Positions 1 to 10,457 of a stretch of DNA of 64,000 bases are shown one piece after another. How positions within the stretch are numbered: position 1 is the first letter of the stretch; each line of letters opens with the position of its first letter. The translations under genes and the position numbers were made by a program. The notes under the pieces are model-generated. The model did no database searches. It had not been told where the DNA came from and saw only the letters and a program-made list of their open reading frames with translations. Source of the DNA: Prochlorococcus sp. MIT 0603 (GTDB taxonomy: Bacteria > Cyanobacteriota > Cyanobacteriia > PCC-6307 > Cyanobiaceae); assembly GCF_000760215.1 (NCBI RefSeq), contig NZ_JNAW01000002.1, positions 342,300-406,299 on the forward strand, in the 5' to 3' direction.

Positions 1-291
1 TAATCTAACTATTAGGATGAGTAATATTAGCTTGAAAGCACCTGTTATTCCTTCATTAAGTCCATAAACAGTTCTTTGAATAGCTAACACCTTCCATGCA
101 GCAAAAGCACTTATAGATAAACCCAAGGGTTTAATTGTTTCTAGCAAAACTTGAAGTATATAATCATCTGTCTTGCTTTTTGTTCGCAAAGTTATTCTCT
201 TGAAAATGCTCTTTAAAAATCTCGAACCTATAAGTGTAAAGATGTAACCGATTATAAAAACACATACTGAGCTAATTAGTCTCGTGTACAT
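1..291 (-). CDS. MscS-type mechanosensitive channel, N-terminal part (truncated by window edge)
   Basis: An open frame runs from an ATG at 291 off the left edge, giving 97 residues. It opens with a hydrophobic helix (about residues 5-23), followed by a basic stretch and the segment TKSKTDDYILQVLLETIKPL, which resembles the cytoplasmic linker before the pore domain of small MscS-family channels. A second hydrophobic stretch begins near residue 85. The pore-lining helix and the C-terminal beta domain lie outside the window. The family opens under membrane tension to release solutes on hypo-osmotic shock. Family assignment is by resemblance of a fragment, so it is moderate only. Confidence 0.6.
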   Translation of the reverse strand, partial: MYTRLISSVCVFIIGYIFTLIGSRFLKSIFKRITLRTKSKTDDYILQVLLETIKPLGLSISAFAAWKVLAIQRTVYGLNEGITGAFKLILLILIVRL

Positions 292-407
292 TTTTAACAA
301 ATAAAGTTTCTATTTTGATTATGACATCAGTAAGCTGCTTTTGCTAATGATTTTTTAAAACAATTATCTAGCTTAGATTTATTAGTTTCAAAAAATATCT
401 CATTTAG

Positions 408-1007
408 CTATATTTCCCTCTTTATCACCGCACTTATCCTCTTGAACTCTTTATGATTAGCTGTCTTGCACATTTCAAATATTGCCATCTCAGTAGAAGT
501 AATTGTTATGCCTAAACTTCTTAATCTTTCTATTGCAATATTATGATCAAACTCTTTTCTGCTTCCAGATGCATCAGCTACAACATGAACATTAATGCCC
601 TTTGAATTTAGCATTATAGCACTTTGAAAAATGCATACATGTGTTTCAACTCCACATAGTAATAGATTTATGATTTTATTTTCTTTTAATTCTCTTATAA
701 GTTCATCAGATTGGGTGCAGGAAAATCCCATTTTGGAATACTTTCTAAACTTATCTACACCTAGAACTTCTGAAACTGTCTTTCCTAACTTATCGGGATT
801 TTGCTCTGTAATAAATATCTCTAAATCAATAATTTTAAATATATCAATTAGTCTATTTATGTTAAAGAGTACCTTATCTTTATTATTTACGCCTTGTATT
901 AGCTTCTCCTGGAAATCAATTAAGACTAAAGCTGTTTTATTGGAGTCTAGTAATTTGGAACTCATTTGATTTAGCTCTTTTGCAGAAAGCCTTTTTAAGC
1001 TAGCCAT
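408..1007 (-). CDS. isochorismatase-like cysteine hydrolase
   Basis: 199 residues, full length for the family. The core shows ALVLIDFQ with the acidic catalytic residue D31, a lysine at K92 (KMGFSC) and the nucleophile-bearing motif GVETHVC with C125, which together form the D-K-C triad of isochorismatase-fold hydrolases. It most resembles the YcaC/ISOC subgroup, whose substrates are mostly unknown amides, rather than true isochorismatase or nicotinamidase. It ends in a basic tail and is transcribed away from the Fur-family gene. No neighbour indicates a substrate. Confidence 0.85.
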   Translation of the reverse strand: MASLKRLSAKELNQMSSKLLDSNKTALVLIDFQEKLIQGVNNKDKVLFNINRLIDIFKIIDLEIFITEQNPDKLGKTVSEVLGVDKFRKYSKMGFSCTQSDELIRELKENKIINLLLCGVETHVCIFQSAIMLNSKGINVHVVADASGSRKEFDHNIAIERLRSLGITITSTEMAIFEMCKTANHKEFKRISAVIKREI

Positions 1008-1161
1008 TTTTTACATATAATGTGTGATCAAATTTTGTAAGTTATATATAAATGCAGGGCATTTATATATTCAAATTGCCAAGACTAGATCATATTTAGA
1101 TAATAAGGGATTTACTGCGCTCGCATTAGCTGTTATTATTGAGAATATCTAAAGTGTAGAT

Positions 1162-1614
1162 GTGAAAACTGATCTTGGTTATTCATCTTTATCTTCACCC
1201 TTAGAACTAGGGCTGCATAAAACTGGCCGCCGATTGACTCCTCAAAGGAAAAAGGTACTTGATTTGTTTCAAAGAATAGGTAGTGGCAATCATTTAAGCG
1301 CCGAAGAAGTACATGGGCATTTGCTTCAAATTAAGTCACGAGTTTCACTGGCCACTATTTATAGAACGCTTAGATTATTAGTAAGGATGGGTTTTTTACA
1401 TGAACTTGAATTGAGTGAAGGTGGACATAGGTTTGAACTCTTAAGCAAAGACCATCCTGATCACCACCACTTGGTTTGCATAAATTGTGGGAGAACAGAA
1501 GAATTTGAAAGTGAAGAAGTCGTTTTTGCGGGTCGCAAAGCTTCTGAGTCCAAAGGATTCAAGTTGATCGAATCAACCTTAAATGTAAGAGGCCTTTGCC
1601 CCCAATGCATATGA
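1162..1614 (+). CDS. Fur-family metal- or peroxide-responsive regulator
   Basis: 150 residues with a GTG start. The N-terminal winged helix contains RLTPQRKKVLDLF and the recognition region SLATIYRTLRLL. The dimerisation part has the His-rich motif DHPDHHHLVC, a first CxxC (CINC) and a C-terminal CPQC, so both structural zinc pairs are present. The family includes Fur, Zur and PerR, and sequence alone does not separate them here. A 154-base gap divides it from the divergent isochorismatase-like gene. It converges on arsS with 17 bases between the stops. Confidence 0.9.
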   Translation: MKTDLGYSSLSSPLELGLHKTGRRLTPQRKKVLDLFQRIGSGNHLSAEEVHGHLLQIKSRVSLATIYRTLRLLVRMGFLHELELSEGGHRFELLSKDHPDHHHLVCINCGRTEEFESEEVVFAGRKASESKGFKLIESTLNVRGLCPQCI

Positions 1615-1631
1615 GCCAGCCTGAACATCAA

Positions 1632-2561
1632 TTATGTTAGTGCCCCGCCACAGCTTGACCCATTGCCTGCGGTGCAACCAAAGCAGTGATCCCCAACTTT
1701 AATTTCTTGTTCTTTTGAATTAATAGTGCCTTTAGAGAGACCCTTAAGAGTATTAGGGCTAAACTGACTCTTTATACCTAGCTGTTGGTTGAAATCACAA
1801 TCATATAAATTACCTTTCCAATCAACACTTATTGTACTCTTACACATAACAGATTTTAAATTTGCTTCATTGTGATTTTCTTTTAAAAGCGATTTATAAC
1901 TTTCAAGTTTACCCTCTTTCTCTAAAGCCAAGGAGAATCTATTAATAGGCATATTTGCCAAAACAAGTAGTTTACTAAACTCTATACTGTACCTTCTTTT
2001 TAGCTCATCTCTATATCTTTTTTCAAGATCAACTTGTGAAGGAGGAAGTATTGGACCTATGGGATTGTATACAAGATCTAAAGTTAATCTATCTTTCTGT
2101 TTGCCATAGCCCAATCTGTTTAACATTTGCAAGGCATATATGCTTTTCTGAAATACATTTTTACCTCTTTGAGCATCTACATTTGATTCTTCATAACATG
2201 GTAATGAAGCTATTATAGAGACATTATTTTCAGCAAGGGTTTGGGCAGTATTTTCATGTCCAGACTCTAAAAGAATTGTAAGGTTACATCTATCAATTAT
2301 CTTTATATCTAAACCAGATACTTTTTGTATTAAATCTATAAAAAGTGGGTGCATTTCAGGAGCACCACCTGTTATATCTAAGACCTTAATATTGTAAAGC
2401 CTAATAACTTCCGGTATTAACGAAATATTGTATTCATCCATCATCTCTGTTCTCAAAGGGCTTGCATTAACATGACAGTGAAGACATGCTTGATTACATT
2501 TATAACCTAGATTTACCTGTAGTGTTTCAAGTGTATCTCTTTGAATTTTAGGAAAATTCAT
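1632..2561 (-). CDS. arsS: radical SAM protein ArsS (arsenosugar biosynthesis type)
   Basis: 309 residues. The radical SAM cluster motif is CNQACLHC (C22, C26, C29), followed by a DITGGAPEMHP segment typical of the SAM-binding region. The C-terminus is Cys-rich (CDFNQQLGI, then CFGCTAGNGSSCGG), matching the 'radical SAM/Cys-rich' family, in which ArsS is proposed to transfer the adenosyl group to methylated arsenic. The reaction is iron-sulfur dependent and cytoplasmic. No arsM methyltransferase or ars operon gene is adjacent, so the arsenic role is inferred from family only. Confidence 0.88.
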   Translation of the reverse strand: MNFPKIQRDTLETLQVNLGYKCNQACLHCHVNASPLRTEMMDEYNISLIPEVIRLYNIKVLDITGGAPEMHPLFIDLIQKVSGLDIKIIDRCNLTILLESGHENTAQTLAENNVSIIASLPCYEESNVDAQRGKNVFQKSIYALQMLNRLGYGKQKDRLTLDLVYNPIGPILPPSQVDLEKRYRDELKRRYSIEFSKLLVLANMPINRFSLALEKEGKLESYKSLLKENHNEANLKSVMCKSTISVDWKGNLYDCDFNQQLGIKSQFSPNTLKGLSKGTINSKEQEIKVGDHCFGCTAGNGSSCGGALT

Positions 2562-2598
2562 CTTTAAACTTATACCTATTATAGTTTAACCTATCCAT

Positions 2599-3828
2599 TT
2601 ATAAAAGACTATCTTTAGGAGTGTGTTTTCCCGTTCTTGCTTGGCTAAATTTTATAAACCACTCTTTGTATTCATCAGGGCCATTACTCATGACTAAGTT
2701 GAATTTTAAATCATCAGCAGAATCTGTAATTCCTTCGAAACCACTTTTATTTACAGATGGTCTGTCTACTTCACCAGAACTACTATCAACAAATATGATT
2801 TGGTTGTTCTTCTGATACTCTTCTCCTAATCTTTGAATAAGAGTTAAAAACCCTCTATCACTTCCTCCTCTTAACCATGATTTTGTATTAATATCTTTTG
2901 TTGATGTAATAGTGTCACCTACTCCTATTAATGTTGGCATTTCATCATTCCCGATATTTTTCTTGCAAAGCTCTATCAGACCTTCAATACTTTTAGGTGC
3001 TTCCCTTACATTGAAATTCATTCCTAAGGGGCTTTTACCTGTTTTTGAAAATATATATTTATTGATAAGTACTAACAATCCAGCTTCTTTTAAAGCTCCA
3101 TTTATAATTAACTGTATGTCAGTTGAACCTATGTCTTGCTTTGTTGCGAACTTTATAATTTCCCTTCCATTCTTTGAACCTAAATTGGGAGAGATGTGTA
3201 AATAGAATGACCTTTTTAACCCTGCATTCTTTGAAATAATTATTATCTTATCCATAACAGTTTGCATTATTTCTTGTAATCTAATCTTTTTGGTTATATC
3301 TTGTTCAAAAAACTTAAAAAGATTATTTAAATTAATTGCAGGTGAAAATCTTGTATCACAAATTGCTATTTCAACTTGTCTTTCAATTTCCTTTTCTTCT
3401 ATGTCTGGCATAAAAGTAAGCAATTCTTCTTTTAATAAACTTCTCATCTTAACTGGAACACCCTTAAGGAATAATTCCTCTCTTTCGTCTAACCCAAGTA
3501 ATTCTATATTTCCAAATCTATCTTGATATTCTATTCCACATGCGGCAAGACCAGGCAAATATAGACCATTTTCCCTTGGGATCCTTTTGGATTGTAATGA
3601 TCTTTCTACTATTCTATTCACTCCTCTTCTTCCCTCGTGTTCACCGCATGTTAGAACAGAAAAAGAATTACCGAGTTTTGAGGCTGCTTTTACATAATCT
3701 CCATTAATCTCTCTTTTAAGGGGATTCTCTACTAGTGGTATACAAACTCCATCTATATCTTGAACAATTAAGAGCCTTTCACAATTTAAAATTTTATTTA
3801 TTAAATTAATATTATTAGCACCTACCAT
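2599..3828 (-). CDS. ggpP: glucosylglycerol-phosphate phosphatase homologue (StpA/GgpP family)
   Basis: 409 residues, the usual size for GgpP/StpA. The N-terminal HAD-like motif is IVQDIDGVC with candidate catalytic aspartates D24 and D26. Later segments (LTCGEHEGRRG, SPNLGSKNGREI, LIGVGDTITST) match the salt-tolerance phosphatase family. That family dephosphorylates glucosylglycerol-3-phosphate made by GgpS to give the osmolyte glucosylglycerol. No ggpS or gpgS lies in the window. Prochlorococcus is known for glucosylglycerate, so the true substrate may be a related phosphorylated glucoside. It is divergent from the GpsA-like gene. Confidence 0.85.
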   Translation of the reverse strand: MVGANNINLINKILNCERLLIVQDIDGVCIPLVENPLKREINGDYVKAASKLGNSFSVLTCGEHEGRRGVNRIVERSLQSKRIPRENGLYLPGLAACGIEYQDRFGNIELLGLDEREELFLKGVPVKMRSLLKEELLTFMPDIEEKEIERQVEIAICDTRFSPAINLNNLFKFFEQDITKKIRLQEIMQTVMDKIIIISKNAGLKRSFYLHISPNLGSKNGREIIKFATKQDIGSTDIQLIINGALKEAGLLVLINKYIFSKTGKSPLGMNFNVREAPKSIEGLIELCKKNIGNDEMPTLIGVGDTITSTKDINTKSWLRGGSDRGFLTLIQRLGEEYQKNNQIIFVDSSSGEVDRPSVNKSGFEGITDSADDLKFNLVMSNGPDEYKEWFIKFSQARTGKHTPKDSLL

Positions 3829-4005
3829 CGATTTTCGATTAAAAATATACTTGCCTTACCATTTTAACACTCATCGCATTCTATCACTGATAATTATAAT
3901 TTTTCCTGTATAAATTATAATCACTATAGACCAAATCAAACAGCACCCTATAATCAAATAGATAATAATTTATTTTAACCCTGAATTCTATTGTCTCCAC
4001 TTCCG

Positions 4006-5526
4006 ATGAAAAATAATTTTTTTGAAAAATCATATGATAAGCAATCTATTGAATTAAGGCTTAAGCAACTTAATTCTGGGAAAGTAGGTTTTTATAGTGT
4101 TGGGTTATACCCAGCATCCTTGGCCTATAACTGTGCAATGCAAACAAATCAGAATAACCTTCTTCTGGCACCTAGGCCTGGAAGGGATTTGCTTGGAGCA
4201 TTTTCTTCTGAATTAAAGGAAACACTTGATAGTCATTTTGTTCAAAAGATGGAAAAAATGGCTTGTCATTTTGAAGGCTCAAGAAAAATAACGTATACAT
4301 TAAAAGATCTATTGTTAAATTGCGAATTGGTTGTTTTAAGTTCTAATAGTAAACATATTGAGAATGATTTAAAAGAAGCATGTTCTCTTAGGGAAGAGCT
4401 AAATAGAGAGTCAGTTTTGATAGCCTGCCTGGTTGGTTCTTTTACTTACGATAAGAATAGCAAGTCACCTACTCTTTTATGTCAACAATATATTAATCTA
4501 GCTTTTTTCTCTGGTTTTCATAGACATGGAGCATTGCGGAATCCTTTGGATAGTTTTACCGCAAACTTTTGCCATCCAGACCCTTTAAATGCTCTATTGG
4601 GCGCCAGATTATTAGATACTTTATCACCTAATATTCAAGTTTCTGCGGGAGTGCATAATGTTGAAGGTCAATATATAAAAGCTTCAAAGAATATTTCATC
4701 TATATTTGCTGGATTTGGCCATACATTCCATAGTAATAACCCAGGATTATTGCCAACGCTACTGACTTTGCTATTACATCAATGCTTAGATCAAGCCGCT
4801 ATTGTCTCTATGAGTAGGTCGGATCGAGACGAAATATATTCTAAAAACAGACTTCCACTTACAGAGATTGGATATGGAGTTCAGATGATAGAAGCTGCCC
4901 TTTCTAGAGAAGGAACTATGCATAAGGTAAGAGATCATACCTTTAGTCAATTGACAGCAATGATTGCAGATGTAAAAGGCAGTATGATGTTGCCAATATC
5001 AGGCAAGCCAACAAGAAATTTTCAAGTTGGTCAAATACTTGCGCGTAAAATGAAAGAGTATGAGCGTTGCCCAATTAGCCTTGATGAACTTATCAATTGG
5101 TGTGAATTAGAGAATTTGTCACTTGGAGCATTGGAAGGGATAAATTCACTTAAATACTGGCCAGAGATTATTAAGAAGTATTCAATATCTTATCAAGATT
5201 CATCAATGATAAATCTGCTTTATATGGCAATATTTTCAACTGAGATTATAAAGGATAAGATATATAATATAATGACAAATAGCAGAGAGCTCACAAAATT
5301 CTGCCAAGAATCTGTGAGGCCTATTACTTCTTTAAGATTAAACAATGTTTTGTCAAGGTTTAATGATAGGGAAGTGGTTGATTTTATTTCTGAAATTGTG
5401 CTTCATAAAAGATTTGATTCTATGAGCCTTGATGGCTTAATTAAAAACACTAAAGATAAAGAAGCCTCTTCTGAAGATTATTCATATAATGAATTTAGGA
5501 ATATTTTCTATAATCTTGTAAAATGA
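4006..5526 (+). CDS. GpsA-like NAD-dependent dehydrogenase paralogue, function unknown
   Basis: 506 residues from the ATG at 4006; a TTG at 3991 would add five. The N-terminus has a degenerate Rossmann turn (FYSVGLYPASLA) and a second strand ending ELVVLSSNSKHI. The middle has GQYIKASKNISSIFAGFG, matching the lysine-containing GxxKN region of glycerol-3-phosphate dehydrogenase GpsA, and later SGKPTRNFQVGQ, resembling the GpsA SRNRRFG loop. It is about 170 residues longer than GpsA, with an unassigned C-terminal extension. The glycine pattern of the NAD loop is weak, so activity is uncertain. Its neighbours suggest a link to glycerol phosphate or osmolyte metabolism. Confidence 0.6.
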   Translation: MKNNFFEKSYDKQSIELRLKQLNSGKVGFYSVGLYPASLAYNCAMQTNQNNLLLAPRPGRDLLGAFSSELKETLDSHFVQKMEKMACHFEGSRKITYTLKDLLLNCELVVLSSNSKHIENDLKEACSLREELNRESVLIACLVGSFTYDKNSKSPTLLCQQYINLAFFSGFHRHGALRNPLDSFTANFCHPDPLNALLGARLLDTLSPNIQVSAGVHNVEGQYIKASKNISSIFAGFGHTFHSNNPGLLPTLLTLLLHQCLDQAAIVSMSRSDRDEIYSKNRLPLTEIGYGVQMIEAALSREGTMHKVRDHTFSQLTAMIADVKGSMMLPISGKPTRNFQVGQILARKMKEYERCPISLDELINWCELENLSLGALEGINSLKYWPEIIKKYSISYQDSSMINLLYMAIFSTEIIKDKIYNIMTNSRELTKFCQESVRPITSLRLNNVLSRFNDREVVDFISEIVLHKRFDSMSLDGLIKNTKDKEASSEDYSYNEFRNIFYNLVK

Positions 5527-5599
5527 CTTTTATTAGAAATTATTCAGTATACGAATATACTCCTGTTGTTGTATCTAGTTTTTCTTAGACACTAATCTT

Positions 5600-6739
5600 T
5601 TGACTATAGATATTGATCATCTACGAAGAATAGCATTTACTTTTGTAAATGTTGATTGTAATCTTGATATTAAAGAAATAACTAATGGTTTGATTAACAA
5701 GACTTATTTAGTGTCTCAATCAGGGGAATCGGAGTTTAGCTCTTTTATACTTCAACGGGTTAACCAAAGAATATTTTCAAGACCATTAGATGTTATTTCT
5801 AATTATTTAATTATAGAGGAATCTATACTATTAAACACTATTGAGAAAAAAGCGGAAGTCAAATGTCCTTTGGTTCTACCTAAGTTGCTTTTAAATTATC
5901 AAACAAATAATAAATACCTGAAGAAAGATAATTGTTTTTGGAGAGCATTTGAATATGTCCCATCTTCAATTAGCTTCAATAATGTTAACAACTCTACTCA
6001 AGTCTCCCAGTGTTTAGAATCCTTATGGCAATTTCATTGTCTTACATCTAGTGTTAAGCTAGAAAACCTAAAAGTAGCTATACCTAATTTCCATGATACG
6101 CCCTATTATTTAAATCAATTTAATATTATATTAAAAAATTTCTTACTAGATAAAAAACTTACTTTTAAAACCAATAGGTCTTTATTAGATGTAATTAATT
6201 ATGCAAAAGAAAATCACAATGAGGCTAATCTTATACAGAAATACTTCCCAAATGCTAAGCTTAAATTTGGTGTTACTCATGGCGACCCAAAATTTAATAA
6301 TTTTCTTTTTAACACCAACACTTGTAATATAGTCTCATTGATAGATCTAGATACATGCCAGCCTGGTTATATTATATATGACCTCGCGGATTGCATTAGA
6401 TCATTATGTAACCCAGCAGGAGAAGAATCTCATTCGATTGGTAAAGTTGAATTTAATTTAGACTTTTATTATCATGCTATTAATGCATATTTTATTCAAG
6501 ATTCTCTATCTTCTTCTAGGCAAGATCTTATATGTCTTCCTTATGCAATTAGGACTATTACGTTTGAACTTGCAATTCGATTTTTAACTGATTACTTACA
6601 AGGAAATCCTTATTTTGATATTACTTATCCAAATCAGAACTTAAATAGGTCTGAAATTCAGTTTAATTTATTAGAGAGTATCAAGTCTAAATGGGCTAAT
6701 ATCATCATGATTACCAATGATTTAGCCAAGAAGCTATAA
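5600..6739 (+). CDS. APH/NahK-like sugar kinase
   Basis: 379 residues from a TTG start 73 bases after the GpsA-like gene, probably cotranscribed. The phosphotransferase core shows GVTHGDPKFNNFLF (catalytic loop with H, D and N) and LIDLDTCQPGYIIYDLADC (metal-binding segment), then RSLCNPAGEES. These match the N-acetylhexosamine 1-kinase branch of the aminoglycoside phosphotransferase superfamily. Such enzymes phosphorylate a sugar at C1 or a small alcohol using ATP. The substrate is unknown; next to a GgpP homologue, a role in recovering a sugar from a compatible solute is a reasonable inference. Confidence 0.75.
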   Translation: MTIDIDHLRRIAFTFVNVDCNLDIKEITNGLINKTYLVSQSGESEFSSFILQRVNQRIFSRPLDVISNYLIIEESILLNTIEKKAEVKCPLVLPKLLLNYQTNNKYLKKDNCFWRAFEYVPSSISFNNVNNSTQVSQCLESLWQFHCLTSSVKLENLKVAIPNFHDTPYYLNQFNIILKNFLLDKKLTFKTNRSLLDVINYAKENHNEANLIQKYFPNAKLKFGVTHGDPKFNNFLFNTNTCNIVSLIDLDTCQPGYIIYDLADCIRSLCNPAGEESHSIGKVEFNLDFYYHAINAYFIQDSLSSSRQDLICLPYAIRTITFELAIRFLTDYLQGNPYFDITYPNQNLNRSEIQFNLLESIKSKWANIIMITNDLAKKL

Positions 6740-6839
6740 GCAATAAGACTACTTTAAATGTTCTAAAATCACTATTACATAAAATATTAGTTGCTTTCTT
6801 GCTTATTATTCTTTATATGTAAAAATCCTGTTTTTCAAA

Positions 6840-7544
6840 GTGGCAAAGGAATTAACTCATCGTGGAGATGATCTTAAGCAGCTTGGTTGGTCTCAGCAGG
6901 ATGTTCTGCGATATATCGACCTTTGGGATTACCGTCAACGCTGGGGTGCTATTAACTTAGAGAGAGAGGACCGCAGGTTCTTAAGAAAAGCGGAGGCTGC
7001 TCTTCCTGAAATCAAAACTTATAAAACTAGTGTTAAAAAGCCAATAAGACAAAAATCATATTACTGCAGGTTGCTTTTTTTCCTTGATCAAATGAGGAGA
7101 GCAGAGGAATCTTTTCAAACTTCTTCTTCCTCTACTGGTTTATGGCCAATCGTTTTGGAGGAGGAATTAAGAGCTCTTGATTATTTTCAGCCTGTTTTGG
7201 GTTTACCAGACACTCTTAAGGCAAAACTCCTTATCCCTTTTAGAGAGGAACTCCTCTCTTCTCTCCAAACTAAATTTAAGGTTAATATTCAAAATTTCGA
7301 GTTTGACTTCAATGTTTCACTTGATGCCTACAATGCTTCAGAAAAGAAAAATTGGAAGCCTTTACGAGACGGTGTGGAAAAAGACTTAAATCTATATCCT
7401 GTAATATCTTCTGAAGTTATTTCAGAATGTCGATCTTTTATCAGAAAAGAGTTAGTGCAGATGATTAGAAAGACTTTTCCTTCTTTGGCGGAATTTGACA
7501 AACCAGATCCATCTGACGAATGGATTCCAGAATCGAATTCTTGA
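6840..7544 (+). CDS. conserved-looking cyanobacterial protein of unknown function
   Basis: 234 residues, GTG start. No signal peptide or membrane segment is visible. The N-terminus has an amphipathic region with GWSQQDVLRYIDLWDYRQRWG, rich in aromatic and charged residues. The middle is Lys/Arg-rich and Ser-rich, and the C-terminus is acidic with KPDPSDEWIPES. I recognise no catalytic motif. It lies 33 bases before metY in the same direction and may be cotranscribed with the methionine genes, but nothing shows a direct metabolic role. Confidence 0.7.
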   Translation: MAKELTHRGDDLKQLGWSQQDVLRYIDLWDYRQRWGAINLEREDRRFLRKAEAALPEIKTYKTSVKKPIRQKSYYCRLLFFLDQMRRAEESFQTSSSSTGLWPIVLEEELRALDYFQPVLGLPDTLKAKLLIPFREELLSSLQTKFKVNIQNFEFDFNVSLDAYNASEKKNWKPLRDGVEKDLNLYPVISSEVISECRSFIRKELVQMIRKTFPSLAEFDKPDPSDEWIPESNS

Positions 7545-7565
7545 GCTAAAAGTAAATGTATATAA

Positions 7566-8903
<1,338 letters not shown>

Positions 8904-8922
8904 TGATCATAGGAGATTTTTA

Positions 8923-9816
8923 ATGGCTCTGATTTTGCCGCGTGGTTATCACAAAATCTCTGCTGTTGAGCGTAATCACATTTCTTGGATTGAGCCAGAG
9001 CTAGCGAAGAGACAAGATATAAGACCACTAAGGATTGGAATACTTAATATCATGCCTTTAGGAAAGCAATATGAATTTAATCTTCTTCACCCATTAGGCT
9101 TATCACCCTTACAAATTGAACCAATTTGGATTCGTTTAACTACACATAGTTATAAAACATGGGACTTACATCATTTATCAGAACATTATGTTGGATGGGA
9201 TGAGGCAATGTCACCTTCGCCTTTAGATGGACTAATAATTACTGGTGCTCCAGTTGAACACCTCCCTTTTGAAGATGTTAAATATTGGCCGGAATTAGTT
9301 GAACTAATTAAAGAGGCTCGAATGAGATGTGCAAGTACATTAGGTCTATGTTGGGCAGGCTTTGCACTGGCCTATCTTGCTGGTGTTGATAAGAAAGTCT
9401 TTGACAGGAAGCTTTTTGGGGTGTATCCCATGAAGAGCCTTATACCTGCTCACCCAATAATGGGTACTCAAGACGATACTTTCTTTTGTCCACAAAGTAG
9501 ACATGCAGGCTTGCCAGATGATGAAATGGAAAAAGCCCAAGAGAAAGGCTTATTGAGGTTGCTTTCCTATGGTGAAAAAGTTGGATATACAATTTTTGAA
9601 ACCACTGATCAACGTCAGCTTATGCATTTAGGTCATCCTGAATATAATGTTGGGAGGTTAATTTCTGAGATGGAAAGAGATAAATTGAGAGGTGATGTTC
9701 CTCCTCCAGATAACTTCAATGCAAATAAACCCCAAACTCCATGGCGCTCACATCGTAATTTAATGTTTCAACAATGGCTTTGGTTCTGTTATCAAAGAGT
9801 AAGTCTAAATAATTAG
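8923..9816 (+). CDS. metA: homoserine O-acyltransferase, probably acetyl-CoA specific
   Basis: 297 residues. The glutamine-amidotransferase-like fold is shown by the catalytic cysteine C143 in LGLCWAGFALAYL and the histidine in LGHPEYNVGR. The acyl-specificity loop reads TGAPVEHLPFE with E112. In this family a glutamate here goes with acetyl-CoA use and a glycine with succinyl-CoA, so acetylation is predicted despite the usual 'succinyltransferase' name. This fits the adjacent metY, which needs O-acetylhomoserine. An ATAGGAG-like sequence about 10 bases upstream of the ATG is a plausible ribosome binding site, unusual for this window. Confidence 0.93.
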   Translation: MALILPRGYHKISAVERNHISWIEPELAKRQDIRPLRIGILNIMPLGKQYEFNLLHPLGLSPLQIEPIWIRLTTHSYKTWDLHHLSEHYVGWDEAMSPSPLDGLIITGAPVEHLPFEDVKYWPELVELIKEARMRCASTLGLCWAGFALAYLAGVDKKVFDRKLFGVYPMKSLIPAHPIMGTQDDTFFCPQSRHAGLPDDEMEKAQEKGLLRLLSYGEKVGYTIFETTDQRQLMHLGHPEYNVGRLISEMERDKLRGDVPPPDNFNANKPQTPWRSHRNLMFQQWLWFCYQRVSLNN

Positions 9817-9848
9817 ACTGATTTACATCAATAATCTCGATTTTAAAC

Positions 9849-10418
9849 TTGTCTAATATACCTTTAATATTAATCCATAGTTGGATTAGTACTAAAAACT
9901 CAAAAAAGCTAATTAATCAGTTATTAGATGAAATCCAATGGGAGCAAACTAAATTAAGAGTTTTTGGCAAGGAATATTTATCACCTCGTTTAACTTCCTT
10001 TTTAGGAACTAAAGGAATTACTTATAGTTATAGTGGAACAAAGCATATTGGTAAAGGATTTCCAGATTGGTTTACCCCATTGTTAAAGGATGTCCAAAAT
10101 TATTGCAAGACAGAGTTTAATGGATGTTTACTTAATTTATATCGTGATGGTCAAGATTATATGGGCTGGCATGCTGATAATGAATATGAACTAGACAAAT
10201 CAAAACCTATTGCATCTTTATCATTAGGAGCAAAAAGAGATTTTTTTTTGAAACATAAACATAGTCTAGAAAAACATTGTATAGAAATTAAAAATGGCGA
10301 TCTTCTAATAATGAAAGTACCTTGCCAAGAAGAATGGATTCACTCAATTCCTAAAAGGATGAGAGTAAATCAGATAAGGATAAATTTAACGTTTAGAAAA
10401 TATAGATTTACTAATTAA
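9849..10418 (+). CDS. alkB: AlkB-like 2-oxoglutarate/Fe(II) dioxygenase
   Basis: 189 residues, TTG start. The iron-binding HxD is in MGWHADNEYEL and the distal histidine in EEWIHSIPKR; the C-terminal RINLTFR supplies the arginines that bind 2-oxoglutarate. SYSGTKHIGKGFPDW resembles the nucleotide-recognition lid of AlkB homologues. The family oxidatively removes alkyl groups from nucleic acid bases, but this short cyanobacterial form could act on DNA or RNA. It follows metA by 32 bases in the same direction. Confidence 0.87.
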   Translation: MSNIPLILIHSWISTKNSKKLINQLLDEIQWEQTKLRVFGKEYLSPRLTSFLGTKGITYSYSGTKHIGKGFPDWFTPLLKDVQNYCKTEFNGCLLNLYRDGQDYMGWHADNEYELDKSKPIASLSLGAKRDFFLKHKHSLEKHCIEIKNGDLLIMKVPCQEEWIHSIPKRMRVNQIRINLTFRKYRFTN

Positions 10419-10457
10419 GTAATTAATTAGGTTTGATATTACATTGAAAAGTAAACC

